Source: DATBDM01 sp034664425
GTDB lineage: Bacteria; Actinomycetota; Thermoleophilia; Solirubrobacterales; Solirubrobacteraceae
Assembly (NCBI GenBank): GCA_034664425.1
Contig: JAXDHR010000136.1
Coordinates: 1 to 64,000 of the forward strand
Direction: 5' to 3'
Length of the DNA stretch: 64,000 nt
Shown here in pieces: positions 16,719-25,344 of the stretch (position 1 is the stretch's first letter; each line of letters starts with the position of its first letter). A model generated the notes under the pieces. It was given only the letters and a program-made list of their open reading frames with translations, was not told the DNA's origin and ran no database searches. Both the position numbers and the translations under genes were made by a program.

Positions 16719-17354
16719 ATGACCCCGACCGATTCGCGGGCCGCCGGGCTCGCCCTGGCCGAGCCGTGCCCGACCACCGACGCGGTCCGAGCGATCGATC
16801 ACGCGGCGGTGCAGACTGCCGCTCGCGATCTGCTCCGGGCGCTCGGCGCCGACGTCGACGCCGACGGCCTCGAGGACACGCCGCGCCGAATGGCGAATGC
16901 GTACGCCGAGCTCCTGACGCCGCAGCCGTTCCGGCCGACGACGTTCCCCAACGAAGGCGGCTACGACGAGCTGATCGTCGCGCGGGAAATCCCGTTTCAC
17001 TCGCTGTGCATGCATCACCTGCTGCCGTTCCACGGGGTGGCCCACGTCGGCTACCTCCCCGGAGAGCGGATCATCGGGCTGAGCAAGCTCGGCCGCGTCG
17101 TCGAGCGCTTCGCCCGCGACCTGCAGATCCAGGAGCGCATGACGAGCCAGATCGCCGACTGGCTCCAGCGTGAGCTTCAGCCGCGGGGCGTCGGCGTGGT
17201 GCTCGAGGCCGAGCATCTGTGCATGTCGCTGCGCGGGGTGCAGAAGCGCGGTGCTCGCACGGTGACCTCCGCCCTGCACGGCCTGGTGCGCGACGACGCT
17301 CGAACGCGCCAGGAGTTCCTGGCCCTGACCTCGAGGATGAGCCATGACCGCTGA
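16719..17354 (+). CDS. folE: GTP cyclohydrolase I
   Basis: Enzyme of 211 residues converting GTP to 7,8-dihydroneopterin triphosphate, first step of tetrahydrofolate or pterin synthesis. Zinc ligands are visible in HSLCMHHLLPFHG (near residue 92) and EAEHLCMSLRG (near 165); ERIIGLSKLGRVVERFARDL is the family signature, and the RGVQKRGARTVTSA C-terminal motif is intact. It overlaps the next gene, a flavoprotein reductase, by 11 bp, which suggests a linked role, perhaps in pterin or redox metabolism rather than a dedicated folate operon (no folB, folK or folP nearby). Confidence 0.95.
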   Translation: MTPTDSRAAGLALAEPCPTTDAVRAIDHAAVQTAARDLLRALGADVDADGLEDTPRRMANAYAELLTPQPFRPTTFPNEGGYDELIVAREIPFHSLCMHHLLPFHGVAHVGYLPGERIIGLSKLGRVVERFARDLQIQERMTSQIADWLQRELQPRGVGVVLEAEHLCMSLRGVQKRGARTVTSALHGLVRDDARTRQEFLALTSRMSHDR

Positions 17355-18591
17355 ACGACAGAGCTTCGTCATCGTCGGTGCCGGGCTCGCCGGCGCGAAG
17401 GCCGCCGAGACGCTGCGCGGCGAGGGCTTCGACGGGCGCCTCGTGCTCGTCGGCGCCGAAGCTGAGCGGCCCTACGAACGGCCGCCGCTCTCGAAGGACT
17501 ACCTTCGCGGCGAAGCCGGCCGCGACGCGATCTACGTCCACGACCACGGCTACTACGGCGAGCACGACATCGAGCTGCGCCTCGGCCGCCACGCCGTGAC
17601 CCTCGACGTCGCCGGCCGCGAGGTGGCGCTCGACGACGGCGAGCGCATCCCCTACGACCGCCTGCTGCTCGCGACCGGCGCGGAGCCGCGGCGCCTCTCG
17701 CTGCCCGGAAGCGACCTCGACGGGGTGCACTACCTTCGCACCGTCGAGGATTCGGATGCGCTGCGCGGGCGGCTGGACCAGGGCGGCTCGCTCGTCGTCA
17801 TCGGCGCGGGCTGGATCGGCGCGGAGGTCGCCGCTTCCGCCCGCCAGCGCGGCCTCGACGTGACGGTGATCGAGCCCCTCAGCGTTCCGCTCGAGCGGGT
17901 GCTGGGCCCCGAGCTCGGCGCGGTCTACCGCGACATCCATCTCGACCACGGCGTGCGGATGCTGCTCGGCACCGGGGTCGAGGCCTTCGAGGGAGTGACG
18001 TCGGTCGAGCGTGTCCGCACGACTGACGGCCACAGGCTGGAGTGCGACGTGGTCGTCGTCGGCGTCGGCGTGCAGCCGCGGGCCCGGCTGGCGGCGATGG
18101 CCGGGCTCGCGGTCGACGACGGCATCCTCGTCGACGAGCATCTCCAGAGCAGCTGGCCGGGCGTCTTCGCCGCCGGTGACGTCGCCAACGCCTGGCATCC
18201 GATCTATGACGAACGGATCCGGGTCGAGCACTGGGACAACGCGCTCCACCAGGCGCCGGTCGCCGCGCGTGGCATGCTCGGGCAGCCGGCCGTCCACGAC
18301 CACGTGCCGTACTTCTTCTCGGACCAGTACGACGTGGGCATGGAGTACTCCGGACACGCGCCCGCGTGGGAGCGCGTCGTTGTCCGCGGCGATCCGGCCA
18401 CGCGCGAGTTCATCGCCTTCTGGCTGGAGGGAAGCCGCGTCGTCGCGGGGATGAACGTCAACGTCTGGGACGTGTCTGACCCGATCCGGCGCCTCATCCG
18501 CGAACGGACCCCGGTCGACGACCGCCGGCTCGGCGATCCCGACGTGCCGCTCGACGCGCTCGCGCCCGAGGAGCCGAGCGCCGCGGCCTGA
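17344..18591 (+). CDS. FAD-dependent pyridine nucleotide reductase (ferredoxin reductase type)
   Basis: Flavoprotein of 415 residues like the NADH-dependent ferredoxin/rubredoxin reductases of oxygenase systems (ThcD, BenA-reductase, AIF-like). FAD motif VIVGAGLAGAKAAETLRGEG; NAD motif VVIGAGWIGAEVAASARQRG; second FAD motif GVFAAGDVANAWHP. The C-terminal reductase dimerisation domain is present. No ferredoxin or P450 gene is adjacent, so its electron acceptor is elsewhere. It overlaps folE by 11 bp. Confidence 0.9.
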   Translation: MTAERQSFVIVGAGLAGAKAAETLRGEGFDGRLVLVGAEAERPYERPPLSKDYLRGEAGRDAIYVHDHGYYGEHDIELRLGRHAVTLDVAGREVALDDGERIPYDRLLLATGAEPRRLSLPGSDLDGVHYLRTVEDSDALRGRLDQGGSLVVIGAGWIGAEVAASARQRGLDVTVIEPLSVPLERVLGPELGAVYRDIHLDHGVRMLLGTGVEAFEGVTSVERVRTTDGHRLECDVVVVGVGVQPRARLAAMAGLAVDDGILVDEHLQSSWPGVFAAGDVANAWHPIYDERIRVEHWDNALHQAPVAARGMLGQPAVHDHVPYFFSDQYDVGMEYSGHAPAWERVVVRGDPATREFIAFWLEGSRVVAGMNVNVWDVSDPIRRLIRERTPVDDRRLGDPDVPLDALAPEEPSAAA

Positions 18592-18625
18592 GCCGCGTAC
18601 GCGCCGGTTGAGACAATCGTGCGCC

Positions 18626-19234
18626 ATGCCCTTCGATCCCCCGCCGGCATTCGCCGCATGGCGACACTGCGACGCGCGCGAGGGATTCGAGGTCGTGTTC
18701 ATCCGAGCGGGCCTCGATGGCCACACGATCGCCGGGCAGACGAGCGCGGTCGAGGACGGGCACGCGTGGTCGGTGAGCTACTCCGTGCGGGTCGACCGCA
18801 GCTGGGCGACGCAGCGGGCTGAGATCACCGGGCACTCGTCCGCGGGCCGGCGCCGGCTCGTCATCGAGCGGCAGGCGAGTGGTCCGTGGCTCGTGAACGG
18901 CGTCGCCATGCCCGCGCTCCAGGGTTGCCAGGACGTCGATCTGGAGTCTTCGGCACTGACCAACGCGCTGCCCGTGCATCGCCTCGGACTGGCGGTGGGG
19001 GAGGCGGCGCAGTCACCCGCGGTCTACGTGCGCGCCCTCGACCTGGCGGTCGAGCGACTCGAGCAGCGCTATGCGCGTGAGGCCGACGAGGCCGGCGGCC
19101 AGCGCTACGAGTACGAGGCTCCGCGCTTCGAGCTCCGCTGCGAGCTCGTCTACGACCGCCATGGCCTGCTGCTCGACTACCCGGGCCTGGCGCGACGCTG
19201 GGTGGATCCCGATCGTCGGGCTACGGGTGGCTGA
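18626..19234 (+). CDS. Putative glycolipid-binding domain protein (PF06475 type)
   Basis: Protein of 202 residues matching the conserved pattern of PF06475: DGHTIAGQTSAVEDGHAWSV, PWLVNGVAMPALQGCQDVDL, then ALTNALPVHRLGL, and the ending EYEAPRFELRCELVYDRHGL followed by LLDYPGLARRW. The family's name rests on a structure-based suggestion of glycolipid binding; its cellular role is not established. ATG 18626 is preferred over the in-frame TTG at 18608. It ends inside the convergent VOC gene (14-bp overlap). Confidence 0.8.
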   Translation: MPFDPPPAFAAWRHCDAREGFEVVFIRAGLDGHTIAGQTSAVEDGHAWSVSYSVRVDRSWATQRAEITGHSSAGRRRLVIERQASGPWLVNGVAMPALQGCQDVDLESSALTNALPVHRLGLAVGEAAQSPAVYVRALDLAVERLEQRYAREADEAGGQRYEYEAPRFELRCELVYDRHGLLLDYPGLARRWVDPDRRATGG

Positions 19235-19571
19235 GGATGTTGAGGACCTTGCCGTTGGGATCGCGCACGAAGAAGCGGCGAACACCCCAGGGCTCGTCGG
19301 TCAGCGGGTGCACGATCTCGCATCCCAGCCGCTGCGCTGCAGCGTGGGCGGCGTCGACGTCGTCGACCTCGATCGAGGCGTCCGGCTGGACCGACGCGCT
19401 CGCGTCCCGTCGCATCAGGCTGATCTGCGCCGCCGAGTTCCCCTGGGCCGCGAGCGTGACGATCCAGCCCAGATCCATCGCGACCTCCAGGCCGAGCACC
19501 TCCGCATAGAAGCCCGTGCTGGCGCTGGGCTCGGAGGAGTGGAAGTCGGGCACGATCCGGCGGACGAGCAT
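19221..19571 (-). CDS. VOC/glyoxalase-fold protein
   Basis: Small protein of 116 residues in the vicinal-oxygen-chelate superfamily, beginning MLVRRIVPDFHSSEPSASTG. Features are FYAEVLGLEVAMDLGWIVTL, ASIEVDDVDAAHAAAQRLGC and the C-terminal RRFFVRDPNGKVLNILSH. One VOC module pair is present, as in bleomycin-resistance-like dioxygenase-fold proteins. Substrate unknown. Its start is divergent from the structured leader of the Gly-Pro repeat protein. Confidence 0.87.
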   Translation of the reverse strand: MLVRRIVPDFHSSEPSASTGFYAEVLGLEVAMDLGWIVTLAAQGNSAAQISLMRRDASASVQPDASIEVDDVDAAHAAAQRLGCEIVHPLTDEPWGVRRFFVRDPNGKVLNILSHP

Positions 19572-19592
19572 TCGGCAAGGATCGCGAGTCAC

Positions 19593-19748
19593 CCGGCGGA
19601 TCCGTCCCGGAATTGCGTCAGCCGCGCTACCGATAGACGGCGACCGGGGGAACGATGTGTCCCCGTGGACCAGCCGTTTCCGTCCCAGCGGCCAGTCCGT
19701 GCACCTGCATACGGCACAACACCATGGGGGTGAGCTAGATCCGGCCGG
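19593..19748 (+). ncRNA. Structured leader, candidate c-di-AMP (ydaO-type) riboswitch
   Basis: The 214-bp region before the secreted repeat protein contains CCGGCGGATC (19593-19602) that can pair, with one bulge, with GATCCGGCCGG (19738-19748), closing a large element. Inside are CCGGGGGAAC (19644-19653) and TGGGGGTGAG (19725-19734), reminiscent of the GGGGGA-C and GGGGTGA blocks of ydaO riboswitches, which in actinobacteria often precede secreted cell-wall proteins. The match was made by eye without a covariance model; another structured RNA, or none, is possible. Confidence 0.35.
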
Positions 19749-19785
19749 CAATCACGCGGCCCACGATGCGACAGGAAGCGACATC

Positions 19786-20265
19786 ATGTTCAAACGCACC
19801 CACCTCCTTGTGATGGCGACCGTCGTGAGCGCGCTCGCCATCGCCGCTCCGGTCGGCACAGCGAGCGCCGCGACGATCCCGACGCCCCCTCCCGTGGGGC
19901 TGCCCGGCTTCTTCAACCCGGGACCGACCGGACCCCTCGGACCCCTCGGCCCGAGCGGACCGGGTGGCGGAGCCGCCGGCGTCCCCACGGGCTTGTCTGC
20001 GTTCAACTTCGGTCCGACCGGTCCGCTGGGTCCGGGCGGCGCGCTCGGCCCGTCGGCGGCCGGCGTCGGCGCGGCTGCCCCAGCTGCCCCCGCTGCGCCC
20101 GCTCCCGCCGCACCGGCGCCGTCCGCACCGGCTCCCCGCGCGAGCGGGAAGCACCACACGCGGACCAAGTCGCACGCATCGCGTCACCACCGCCGGCACC
20201 GGTCCTCCAAGCACTCCCGGCACACCGCCAAGCGGCACCGCAGCAAGTCCTCGCGCCGCCGCTGA
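19786..20265 (+). CDS. Secreted Gly-Pro-Leu repeat protein with basic tail
   Basis: Predicted exported protein of 159 residues with no recognised enzyme domain. Signal peptide MFKRTHLLVMATVVSALAIA ending near ASA. The middle has two copies of an FNxGPTGPLGP unit (around residues 42-55 and 77-88) with short collagen-like GXY runs, then an Ala/Pro-rich linker, then a 45-residue tail very rich in His, Lys, Arg and Ser. The tail could bind acidic wall polymers, nucleic acid or metal; that is inference. It lies behind a structured leader, suggesting riboswitch control. Confidence 0.6.
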   Translation: MFKRTHLLVMATVVSALAIAAPVGTASAATIPTPPPVGLPGFFNPGPTGPLGPLGPSGPGGGAAGVPTGLSAFNFGPTGPLGPGGALGPSAAGVGAAAPAAPAAPAPAAPAPSAPAPRASGKHHTRTKSHASRHHRRHRSSKHSRHTAKRHRSKSSRRR

Positions 20266-20354
20266 CGCGGCCCCGGCTCGCCGGGCGGCTGCATCTGCTG
20301 CCCGGCGCGCCGCGCCCGGTGACCTAGATTCGCGGCGTGTCGTCGCACCTCACG

Positions 20355-20452
20355 GCGCACGCAAGGCGCTCTATCGCGACCCGGACGGCAACGAACTCGG
20401 CTTCGGCGGCGCGCCGCTCGACGCCGGTTCACAGCGCGAACCACGCGCCTGA
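20355..20452 (+). pseudogene. C-terminal remnant of a VOC-family gene
   Basis: A short frame reads KALYRDPDGNELGFGGAPLD before a stop at 20450-20452. The RDPDGNELGFGG motif is the typical last strand of glyoxalase/VOC proteins, but no upstream part of the domain precedes it in any frame. I read it as the tail of a lost gene between the repeat protein and the PBP gene. No other feature is seen from 20266 to 20553. Confidence 0.5.
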
Positions 20453-20553
20453 GGCGATGATGAGGGAACGCGGAATTGGCGTGCGAATGGGCTCGCGAGC
20501 GGTCATCATCCTTGGGCTATGCGGTTTCGGGTGAAGGGTCGGCGGGAGCGCCG

Positions 20554-22551
20554 ATGAGCGGATATCGGCGGCGGCTGTCGCGGCGGCGCGGCCACGGCCA
20601 TCCGCTCCGCACCGGCGTGCTCACGCTGGGCGTGGTGCTCGCCGTCGCGGTGGTCGGCGCCAGCGCGGTCGCCGCGAACTGGGTGGTGGGCGTCCTGCAT
20701 CACACGCCCGACATCACGCGGATCCGGCCCAAGCCGCAGGGGACGATCTCGACGGTCTACGCGGGCGACGGTACGCGGCTCGGTTTCATCTCCTCCGACG
20801 TCCTGCGCCGCCGGCTGCCGAGCAGCGCGATCTCGCGGAGGGTGAAGCGCGCGACCGTGGACATCGAGGACCGGCGGTTCTACCAGCACGGCGGTGTCGA
20901 CTACCTCGGCGTCCTGCGCGCGGCGGTCAAGAACCTGAGCGCCAATCGAGCCGAGCAGGGCGGATCGACGCTGACGATGCAGCTCGTGCGCAACCTCTAC
21001 ACGCCGCGGATGCGCTTTCGCAAGACGCTCCGCCGCAAGCTGGCCGAGGCCAAGCTCGCCGACGAGCTCGACAAGCGCCATTCGAAGCAATGGATCCTCA
21101 CCTCCTACCTCAACAACGTGCCCTATGGAACGGTCGGCGGGCAGACGGCGGTCGGGATCGCAGCGGCGGCGCGGGTCTTCTTCGACACGACGCCGTCGCG
21201 GCTGACGCTTCCCCAGGCGGCGTTGCTGGCCGGGCTCCCGCAGGCGCCCTCGACCTACAACCCGTTCCTGGACCCGCAGGCCGCGAAGCAGCGCCGCAAC
21301 GAGGTGCTGCAGGCCATGGTCAGGGCCGGTCACCTGTCACCGGCTCGCGCGCGCCGCGCGAGCGCCGCTCGGCTCGGCGTCCGTCGCAACACCTACTACC
21401 AGCAGCGTCGCGAGCGGTTCTTCTTCGACTACGTCAAGCAGCAGCTCGTCAACCGCTACGGCGCCAACGCCGTCCGCCGCGGCGGGATGAAGGTCTACAC
21501 GACGATCAACCTGAGGCTGCAGAACCTGGCGCGCAAGGCGATCGCCGACCACCTCAACCAGCCTGGGCAGCCATCGGCCGCGCTCGTGACGATCGATCCC
21601 AGCAACGGCCGCATCCTGGCCATGGCCTCCTCGGCGGCGTATGGCAAGACGGTCTTCAACTACGCCACGCAAGCCTTCCGCCAGCCGGGGTCGACGTTCA
21701 AGGCGATCGACCTGATGGCCGCGGTGCGGCTGGGCATCAACCCCACCTCGACCTACTACAGCTCGCACGAGTTGATGCCGGGCTGGGATCCGCTCGCGCC
21801 GAGCTGGCACGTGCAGACCGACGACCACAGCTACCACGGCACGATCAGCCTGTCGGAAGCGATCGCGCTCTCGGACAACACCGTCTACGCACAGCTCGGA
21901 GCCGACCTCACGCCTGCGCGCGTCCGCCAGGCGGCCTACGACATGGGCGTCACCTCGCACCTGGATGCCTATCCGGCCGAGGCGATCGGCGGGCTCACCC
22001 GCGGCGTGTCGCCGCTGGAGATGGCGAACGCGTACGCGACGATCGCCGACGGCGGTGTCCGCAACAAGGCAACCGCGATCGAGCGGGTCGTCATGCCCGA
22101 CGGGAAGGTCGACCACCCCGGAAGCAACCACCGGCGTCGCACCTTCACCGACGGCCAGGCCGCCGAGGTGACCACCGCGCTCAAGGGCGTGCTCACCCAC
22201 GGCACCGCGACCGGCATGGGCATCGGCTGTCCGGCCGCCGGCAAGACGGGGACGACGAGCAGCTTCACGGACGCCTGGTTCGTCGGCTACACCCCGCACC
22301 TGTCGACGGCGGTATGGGTGGGCTATCCGAAGGAGACCACGTCGATGACCGCGGTGCCCGGCTACGGCGAGGTCTTCGGCGCGACGATCCCGGCGCCGAT
22401 CTGGCAGGAGTTCATGCTGACGGCGCACGGCTCGCAGTGCGATGACTTCCCGGCGCCGAAGACGCCGTTCATCGCCCAGCCGTTCTCCGGCCAGCACCAG
22501 GCCAGCCGCGGTTCCTCGACCGCGACCCAGCAAAGCCGCGGGCCGTTCTGA
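20554..22551 (+). CDS. Class A penicillin-binding protein (PBP1A-like)
   Basis: Bifunctional peptidoglycan synthase of 665 residues, membrane anchored by GVLTLGVVLAVAVVGASAVA near residue 25. The glycosyltransferase domain shows EDRRFYQHGGVDYLGVLRAA and QGGSTLTMQLVRNLY; the transpeptidase domain shows the SxxK motif in RQPGSTFKAIDL, SxN in ALSDNTVYAQLG, and KTGT in AAGKTGTTSSF. ATG 20554 with GGGAG upstream is preferred over the in-frame start at 20476. The C-terminus is a short Ser/Gln-rich tail without PASTA domains. Confidence 0.95.
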   Translation: MSGYRRRLSRRRGHGHPLRTGVLTLGVVLAVAVVGASAVAANWVVGVLHHTPDITRIRPKPQGTISTVYAGDGTRLGFISSDVLRRRLPSSAISRRVKRATVDIEDRRFYQHGGVDYLGVLRAAVKNLSANRAEQGGSTLTMQLVRNLYTPRMRFRKTLRRKLAEAKLADELDKRHSKQWILTSYLNNVPYGTVGGQTAVGIAAAARVFFDTTPSRLTLPQAALLAGLPQAPSTYNPFLDPQAAKQRRNEVLQAMVRAGHLSPARARRASAARLGVRRNTYYQQRRERFFFDYVKQQLVNRYGANAVRRGGMKVYTTINLRLQNLARKAIADHLNQPGQPSAALVTIDPSNGRILAMASSAAYGKTVFNYATQAFRQPGSTFKAIDLMAAVRLGINPTSTYYSSHELMPGWDPLAPSWHVQTDDHSYHGTISLSEAIALSDNTVYAQLGADLTPARVRQAAYDMGVTSHLDAYPAEAIGGLTRGVSPLEMANAYATIADGGVRNKATAIERVVMPDGKVDHPGSNHRRRTFTDGQAAEVTTALKGVLTHGTATGMGIGCPAAGKTGTTSSFTDAWFVGYTPHLSTAVWVGYPKETTSMTAVPGYGEVFGATIPAPIWQEFMLTAHGSQCDDFPAPKTPFIAQPFSGQHQASRGSSTATQQSRGPF

Positions 22552-22576
22552 GCTCGTCGTTGCGCGAATCCGCGCG

Positions 22577-23587
22577 CTATTCCGGCAGCGTGCGCGGCAG
22601 TCCGAAGTACGGCAGCACACCGGTGTCCCCGAAGCGTGTGATGGCGGCGATCGCGTCGCCGTCGACGGTGAGCACGAACAGCCCCCCGGCCCGCATGACA
22701 CCCGCGTGCGGGTCGCTGAGGTAGTACCCGAACGCGGGCTGGCAGTTGGCCCGGGTGGGCACGAGCCGGATGGCGCGCCCGCTGCTCCAGAGTCCTCGGC
22801 TCCGGAGGAACTCGTTGATCGCGGGCCTGCCCTGGTACTCGTGCGGCGCCGGAGGCATCCTGAGCCACGCGTCGCCGGTCAGCAGCGCGACGACGGCGTC
22901 GATGTCGCCGCGCTCGAAGGCGTCGCTGAAGCGGCTGAGGAGCGCGCGCTCGGCGGGTGAACCGGGAAGCGTGCCCCCGCCCGGGCGCTGCGGTGTGGCA
23001 TCGATCGCCGCCCGCGCTCGCTGCAGCGCGCTGTTCACCGACGCCTCGGTGCTCCCCAGCATGCTCGCGACCTCGGCGGCCCGGTATCCGAGCACGTCGC
23101 GCAGCACCAGCACCGCCCGCTGCTGCGGCGCCATCCGCTGCAGGCCCGAGACGAACGCGAGCCCGACGGCCTCCTTGGTCTCGTAGCGGGCGTCCGGGCC
23201 GTCGGCGCGGTCGGGCAGGCCCTCGAGCAGCGCGTCGGGATAGGGCTGAAGCCAAGTCGGCTCGCCCAAGCGGCTGGGCTCGGGCGCGCCCACGGGAGGA
23301 TCAGCTCCGTACATGCCCGGGGATCGCCTGCCGCTGTCGCGCAGCGCGTTGAGGCAGCGGTTGGTGGCGATCCGGTACAGCCACGAGCGCAGCGATGCCC
23401 GCTCCTCGAAGGCGGCCAGCCCGCGCCAGGCGGCCAGCAGGGTCTCCTGGACCATGTCCTCGGCGTCCTGCACCGAGCCCAGGATCCGGTAGCAGTGCAC
23501 GTGCAGTTCGCGGCGGTGCGGGTCGGTCAGCGCGCGGAACGCGTCCTCGTCGCCGGTGCGGGCGCGCTCGAGCGCATCCTGGATCAT
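22577..23587 (-). CDS. ECF sigma factor with C-terminal SnoaL-like domain
   Basis: Sigma-70 factor of 336 residues of the large SigG/SigJ-like ECF groups. The start MIQDALERARTGDEDAFRAL is preceded by GAGGAG; region 2 is ILGSVQDAEDMVQETLLAAW and region 4 is LQRMAPQQRAVLVLRDVLGY with EVASMLGSTEASVNSALQRA. Residues from about 205 (LLSRFSDAFERGDIDAVVAL) form an NTF2/SnoaL-like domain that in these groups modulates activity in place of an anti-sigma factor. It is divergent from the MFS exporter, a plausible target. Confidence 0.92.
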   Translation of the reverse strand: MIQDALERARTGDEDAFRALTDPHRRELHVHCYRILGSVQDAEDMVQETLLAAWRGLAAFEERASLRSWLYRIATNRCLNALRDSGRRSPGMYGADPPVGAPEPSRLGEPTWLQPYPDALLEGLPDRADGPDARYETKEAVGLAFVSGLQRMAPQQRAVLVLRDVLGYRAAEVASMLGSTEASVNSALQRARAAIDATPQRPGGGTLPGSPAERALLSRFSDAFERGDIDAVVALLTGDAWLRMPPAPHEYQGRPAINEFLRSRGLWSSGRAIRLVPTRANCQPAFGYYLSDPHAGVMRAGGLFVLTVDGDAIAAITRFGDTGVLPYFGLPRTLPE

Positions 23588-23698
23588 CGTCGGCTCCTCG
23601 TGACATCTGAGACCTCCTCGCGCATGCAGAGGTAGGGACACCAGCGCAGGCCCGAACTCATCGCTGAATTCCACCTCGTGCCCGGTGTCTGCATCGGC

Positions 23699-25102
23699 AT
23701 GACCTCCAAGCAGAGATGGATCCTCGTCCTGGCCGCGCTGGCGGCGTTCATGACCTCGCTCGACACCCTTGTGGTGACGACCGCGCTGAGCACCATCAAG
23801 CGCGATCTCGGGGCTTCTGTCGAAGCGCTCGAGTGGACCGTGAACGCCTACAACCTGAGCTTCGCCGTGTTCCTGATGACGGCGGCGGCCCTCGGCGACC
23901 GCTTCGGCCGCCGCCGCCTCTTCGCGGCCGGCATCGGCGTGTTCGTCCTCGCCTCCGCCGCGTGCGCGCTGGCTCCATCGGTGCCCGCGCTGGTCGCCGC
24001 GCGAGCCCTTCAGGGCGTGGGGGCGGCGACGGTCACCACGCTGGCGCTGGCACTCGTGGGCGCCGCGTTCCCGCCCGAGCGGCGCGGCTCGGCGCTCGGC
24101 ATCTTCTTCGCCGTGAACGGGCTCGCCGTCGCCGGCGGCCCCCTGGTCGGCGGCGCGGTGACCCAGGGCATCGCCTGGGAGTGGATCTTCTGGCTCAACG
24201 TCCCGATCGGCATCGCCCTGATCCCGTTGGCGCTGGCGCGGATCCCGGAGAGCTGGGGCCCGGCCTCGAGCGTCGACCTTCCCGGTCTCGCGCTGGTGAG
24301 CGGCGGCGTGCTCGGCGTGGTCTGGGCGCTCGTGCGCGGGAACACTGCGGGGTGGGCCGGCGCAGAGGTGCTCGGCGCGCTGTTCGGAGGCCTTGCGCTC
24401 GTGGCCGCGTTCGTGGCCTGGGAGCTTCGCGCGGCGGCGCCGATGCTGCCCATGCGGTTCTTCCGCTCGCGCGCCTTCTCCGCCGGCAACGCGGCGATCT
24501 TCTGCGCCGTGGGATCGTTGTTCGGCGCGGTGTTCTTCATGTCCCAGTTCCTCCAGGCCGGCCTGGGGTATGGGCCGCTCGGCGCCGGGCTGCGGATGCT
24601 GCCCTGGACGGCGACGCTGTTCTTCGTCGCGCCCGTGGCGGGGAAGCTGGTGGACCGCTTCGGCGAACGTCCGTTCCTGGTGGTCGGGCCGCTGCTGCAG
24701 GCGGCAGGACTGGCTTGGATAGCCCTGATCGCGGACGCCGGCATGGACTATGCGCAGATGATCGCGCCGCTGGTGGTGGCCGGCGTGGGGATCTCGATGT
24801 CCTTCCCGGCGGCTCAGAACTCCGTCGTGGGGTCGGTGCCGCCGGAGGCGATCGGCAAGGCGGCGGGCACGAACAGCACGATGCGCGAGCTCGGCGGCGT
24901 GCTCGGCATCGCGCTCGGCGTGGCCGCCTTCGCGGGAGCCGGCAGCTACGCGTCGCCCGTGCACTTCACCGACGGCTTCGTGGCCGCGATCGGCGTCGCG
25001 TCCGGCCTGTCACTGCTCGCCGCGCTGGCCGCGGCGGCGCTGCCCGGCCGCGCGACGGCCGGTGCGCTGACGCCGGCACCGGCGCCGGAAGGCGGCCGAT
25101 GA
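23699..25102 (+). CDS. MFS drug exporter, DHA2 (14-TM) family
   Basis: Proton-driven efflux permease of about 467 residues from MTSKQRWILVLAALAAFMTS. The first helix carries LDTLVVTTALSTIKRDLGAS, motif A is GDRFGRRRLFAAGIGVF, and motif C-like GLAVAGGPLVGGAVTQGIAW is present; about 14 hydrophobic segments are visible. It is translationally coupled to a small truncated ABM-like gene and faces an ECF sigma gene 111 bp away. Probably multidrug or metabolite export. Confidence 0.93.
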   Translation: MTSKQRWILVLAALAAFMTSLDTLVVTTALSTIKRDLGASVEALEWTVNAYNLSFAVFLMTAAALGDRFGRRRLFAAGIGVFVLASAACALAPSVPALVAARALQGVGAATVTTLALALVGAAFPPERRGSALGIFFAVNGLAVAGGPLVGGAVTQGIAWEWIFWLNVPIGIALIPLALARIPESWGPASSVDLPGLALVSGGVLGVVWALVRGNTAGWAGAEVLGALFGGLALVAAFVAWELRAAAPMLPMRFFRSRAFSAGNAAIFCAVGSLFGAVFFMSQFLQAGLGYGPLGAGLRMLPWTATLFFVAPVAGKLVDRFGERPFLVVGPLLQAAGLAWIALIADAGMDYAQMIAPLVVAGVGISMSFPAAQNSVVGSVPPEAIGKAAGTNSTMRELGGVLGIALGVAAFAGAGSYASPVHFTDGFVAAIGVASGLSLLAALAAAALPGRATAGALTPAPAPEGGR

Positions 25103-25300
25103 CGATGGGGCGCACGGTCGTGCGGTACACGGTCAAGGCGGGAATGGAGCAGCACAACGCGGAGCTCGTCCGCGCCGTCTACGGCGAGCTCGCCGAGCTT
25201 CGACCCGACGGCTTCAGCTACGCCACCCACCGCCTGGACGACGGGCGCACGTTCATCCACGTCGCCGAGCAGGAGGGAGACGGAGCCAGCCCCCTGCGAT
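25099..25300 (+). pseudogene. 3'-truncated small ABM/monooxygenase-like gene
   Basis: The ATG overlaps the MFS stop (ATGA) and encodes RTVVRYTVKAGMEQHNAELV and RPDGFSYATHRLDDGRTFIH, resembling the first half of roughly 100-residue antibiotic-biosynthesis-monooxygenase-fold proteins. After HVAEQEGDGASPL the similarity ends, and the frame then runs without a stop through the convergent dehydrogenase gene to 26226. I infer loss of the 3' end by frameshift or replacement near the hairpin at 25301. Coordinates give the conserved part only. Confidence 0.5.
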
Positions 25301-25333
25301 CCGAATTGACGTTGCATGACGACGTCAACTCGG
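25301..25333. terminator. Inverted repeat between convergent units
   Basis: CCGAATTGACGT (25301-25312) and ACGTCAACTCGG (25322-25333) form an 11-bp stem with one mismatch and a nine-base loop, less GC-rich than its surroundings. It lies between the MFS unit and the convergent alcohol dehydrogenase stop at 25345, so a bidirectional terminator is likely; it could also mark the junction where the upstream small gene was cut. Confidence 0.5.
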
Positions 25334-25344
25334 ATCACGCCGTC

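Noticed and set aside
20456..20545. GATGATGA/TCATCATC inverted repeat and GGGAAC...GGGTGAA blocks before the PBP gene as a second riboswitch
   Set aside because: The blocks are not enclosed by a convincing stem and the arms overlap the VOC remnant region; likely chance.
23588..24964. Minus-strand open frame of 459 codons continuing upstream of the ECF sigma gene
   Set aside because: Antisense shadow of the MFS gene with low-complexity Arg/His/Glu composition; the GAGGAG ribosome site places the real start at 23587.
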